Of a stretch of DNA of 10,401 nt, positions 9,207 through 10,401 are shown in pieces. The stretch is taken from NCBI GenBank assembly GCA_000697455.1, contig JNET01035483.1:1-10401 (forward strand), given 5' to 3'. A program made the position numbers and the translations under genes. Numbering within the stretch: the stretch's first letter is position 1; each line of letters starts with the position of its first letter. Source of the stretch: Basidiobolus heterosporus B8920 (lineage: Eukaryota > Basidiobolomycota > Basidiobolomycetes > Basidiobolales > Basidiobolaceae). The notes below the pieces were generated by a model. That model saw only the letters and a list, made by a program, of their open reading frames with translations, made no database searches and had not been told where the DNA came from.

Positions 9207-9599
9207 ATGACTTCTATTAAGCCATTGGTTTTGCTCGTCCTTGTCTTCGCCTTGTTGACGGTTCTTGTCTCCGCTGCCCCGATCAATCTTCCGCAGGTAC
9301 TTCGGAGACGGGATGAAACCCCAAAACGAAAATCGTTCAAGCTTGGCGTAGGCCTCAATGCCAATGTGAATGCAAGTTTGGGTGGAAAGAAAGAAGGAAA
9401 GGGACTGGGGGCAAATGTTGGCGCTGGCGTAGGAGTGGGAGTCCAGGTAGAGACTGATAAAACAAAGGCCGGTCTTGAGGCTGGAATCAAAGGAAATGTA
9501 GGGGTTGAAGTTGGGACCAGCAAGGATGGCAAGAGCCTGGAGATTGGAGCTAATACCGGAGTGGGCGTTGATGTTGGTGGCTTTGTTGAAGATAAATAA
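9207..9599 (+). CDS. Secreted glycine-rich two-repeat protein C
   Basis: The 130-aa product has the same length and layout as B. Signal peptide 1-23 (core LVLLVLVFALLTVLV, ending VSA), leader APINLPQVLRRR with basic residues 33-35, DETPKRK with a basic site at 40-42, then the Gly/Val-rich domain to VEDK130. About 22 of the last 89 residues are Gly; the domain has no Cys, Trp, Tyr, Met, His, Pro or Arg, and is near neutral overall (11 Lys, 10 acidic). Repeat units are 49-85 (turn KKEGKG) and 93-130 (turn SKDGKS). It differs from B mainly in the signal peptide and at scattered, often third-codon, positions; 62 bp are identical to B (9411-9472 against 8551-8612). The start at 9207 is chosen from the TATA position, the family length and the signal peptide; 9117 would add 30 residues encoded partly upstream of the promoter. 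The gene is intronless; function unknown. Confidence 0.88.
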   Translation: MTSIKPLVLLVLVFALLTVLVSAAPINLPQVLRRRDETPKRKSFKLGVGLNANVNASLGGKKEGKGLGANVGAGVGVGVQVETDKTKAGLEAGIKGNVGVEVGTSKDGKSLEIGANTGVGVDVGGFVEDK

Positions 9600-9671
9600 T
9601 TAATACAGTTACGCATATCATAAGTTCTGGTTTATTGATTCTACCTGAGCTATTTATCACTTAATTCTCTC

Positions 9672-9677
9672 AATAAA
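9672..9677 (+). terminator. Polyadenylation signal of gene C
   Basis: AATAAA lies 73 bp past the stop codon of gene C. Confidence 0.5.
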
Positions 9678-9983
9678 TATCAATCAAACTAACTATTGGA
9701 ATTGTATTCTGTCAAATCATGACTGGGTGTACGTGTTTTAAGATGAAAGTGACATAGTGTGCTTAATTATGTATCGGAACAAGCTCTACCAAAAATAGGT
9801 TCAACTTTGGGTAGGATGGTCTAATGCCATCACCAATTTTTTGTCAGGCCCATCTATTGTCATGCTCTATCGAATGATAAGGCAATATATGCGGGATAGT
9901 TCTATGCGGGATAGTTCTATGCGGGATAGTTCTCCATATGGTTCGATTAACCCCTTACATAGGTTATGTGTAGCGATGTTTGG
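9678..9983. other. Intergenic stretch between genes C and D
   Basis: No gene is seen. Its only marked structure is the triple 15-bp repeat at 9889-9933. Confidence 0.5.
9889..9933. repeat. 15-bp tandem repeat, three perfect copies, upstream of gene D
   Basis: Three identical units ATGCGGGATAGTTCT run head to tail and end about 50 bp upstream of the TATA box of gene D. The GGATAG core matches the core of the 12-bp repeat at 7317-7352. Perfect identity points to recent expansion by slippage or to selection for a repeated binding site. Confidence 0.9.
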
Positions 9984-9991
9984 TATATAAA
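9984..9991 (+). promoter_or_regulatory. TATA box of secreted gene D
   Basis: TATATAAA lies 63 bp before the ATG at 10047, the same spacing as in gene C. Confidence 0.7.
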
Positions 9992-10046
9992 AGTCTTTTA
10001 AGCTTCTAATACACCAGCATTCATAACGTATCTTCTTGTAACAAAG

Positions 10047-10401
10047 ATGTTTGCTATCAAATCTTTAATACTACTCGCCCTCATTTTTGCCTCACTGACA
10101 TTTCTTGTTTCTGCTGCCCCAATCAATCTTCCACAGGCACTTCGAAGACGAGATGAAAACCCAAAACGAAAATTATTCAAGCTTGGCGTAGGCCTCAATG
10201 CCAATGTGAATGCAAGCTTGGGTGGAAAGAAAGAAGGGGAAGGATTGGGGGCCAATGTTGGTGCTGGCGTAGGAGTAGGAGTCCAGGTAGAGACTGATAA
10301 AACAAAGGCCGGCCTTGAAGCTGGAATCAAAGGAAATGTAGGGGTTGAGATTGGGACCAGCAAGGATGGCAAGAGCTTGGAGGTTGGAGCTAATACTGGA
10401 A
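10047..10401 (+). CDS. Secreted glycine-rich two-repeat protein D, cut by the window edge
   Basis: This is the third member of the tandem array. The visible 118 codons run from ATG 10047 into the second repeat, ending in GANTG; about 12 residues should lie beyond the window if it matches B and C. Signal peptide MFAIKSLILLALIFASLTFL ends VSA, then APINLPQALRRRDENPKRK. The domain is nearly identical to C, with Leu for Ser after PKRK and a KKEGEG turn. Many differences from C are in third codon positions, so the protein appears conserved. The frame is open to the edge. The start is fixed by the TATA box at 9984 and by alignment to B and C. Function is unknown, as for the paralogs. Confidence 0.86.
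   Translation, partial: MFAIKSLILLALIFASLTFLVSAAPINLPQALRRRDENPKRKLFKLGVGLNANVNASLGGKKEGEGLGANVGAGVGVGVQVETDKTKAGLEAGIKGNVGVEIGTSKDGKSLEVGANTG

Noticed and set aside
9889-9933. Triple repeat considered as a CRISPR-like array
   Set aside because: Units are directly adjacent with no spacers, and the genome is eukaryotic.

Overview
The window is eukaryotic and looks like a compact, intron-bearing fungal genome. A DED1/DDX3-type RNA helicase is split by twelve short introns (56-74 bp) with GT..AG ends and CTAAC/CTAAT-like branch points. Genes are close together, AATAAA signals follow the stop codons, and several small genes have a clear TATA box about 40-63 bp before their ATG. Small secreted proteins with dibasic (Kex2-like) sites and Ser/Thr-rich secreted proteins also fit a fungus. 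An early-diverging lineage (for example Zoopagomycota/Kickxellomycotina) is a guess that the sequence alone cannot settle.

Left part (1-5400): about 770 bp with no gene I can support, then an intronless DAACS-family (dicarboxylate/amino acid:cation) symporter at 768-2111. Next is the ded1-like helicase, rebuilt here as 13 exons over 2562-5287 (664 aa), including a 29-nt micro-exon. These are the only two genes whose family I recognise.

Right part (5400-10401): a cluster of intronless genes for small proteins with signal peptides. Four of them (A 5678-6250, B 8347-8739, C 9207-9599, D 10047 to the window edge) belong to one glycine/valine-rich, cysteine-free secreted family of unknown function. 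They share an N-terminal signal peptide, a short basic leader bounded by dibasic sites, and a C-terminal domain built of two ~37-residue repeats. A is a divergent member with a ~65-residue Tyr/Pro/Lys/Thr-rich linker inserted in the leader. B, C and D form a head-to-tail array with ATG-to-ATG periods of 860 and 840 bp. Between A and B lie two unrelated Ser/Thr-rich secreted proteins transcribed divergently (6708-7277 minus, 7561-7905 plus). Short tandem repeats of exactly three copies occur near three of these genes.

The transporter and helicase have no evident functional link to the right-hand cluster. The cluster looks like an expanding secretome locus (effector, antimicrobial or cell-wall/matrix proteins are all possible) and is the part most likely to be undescribed.
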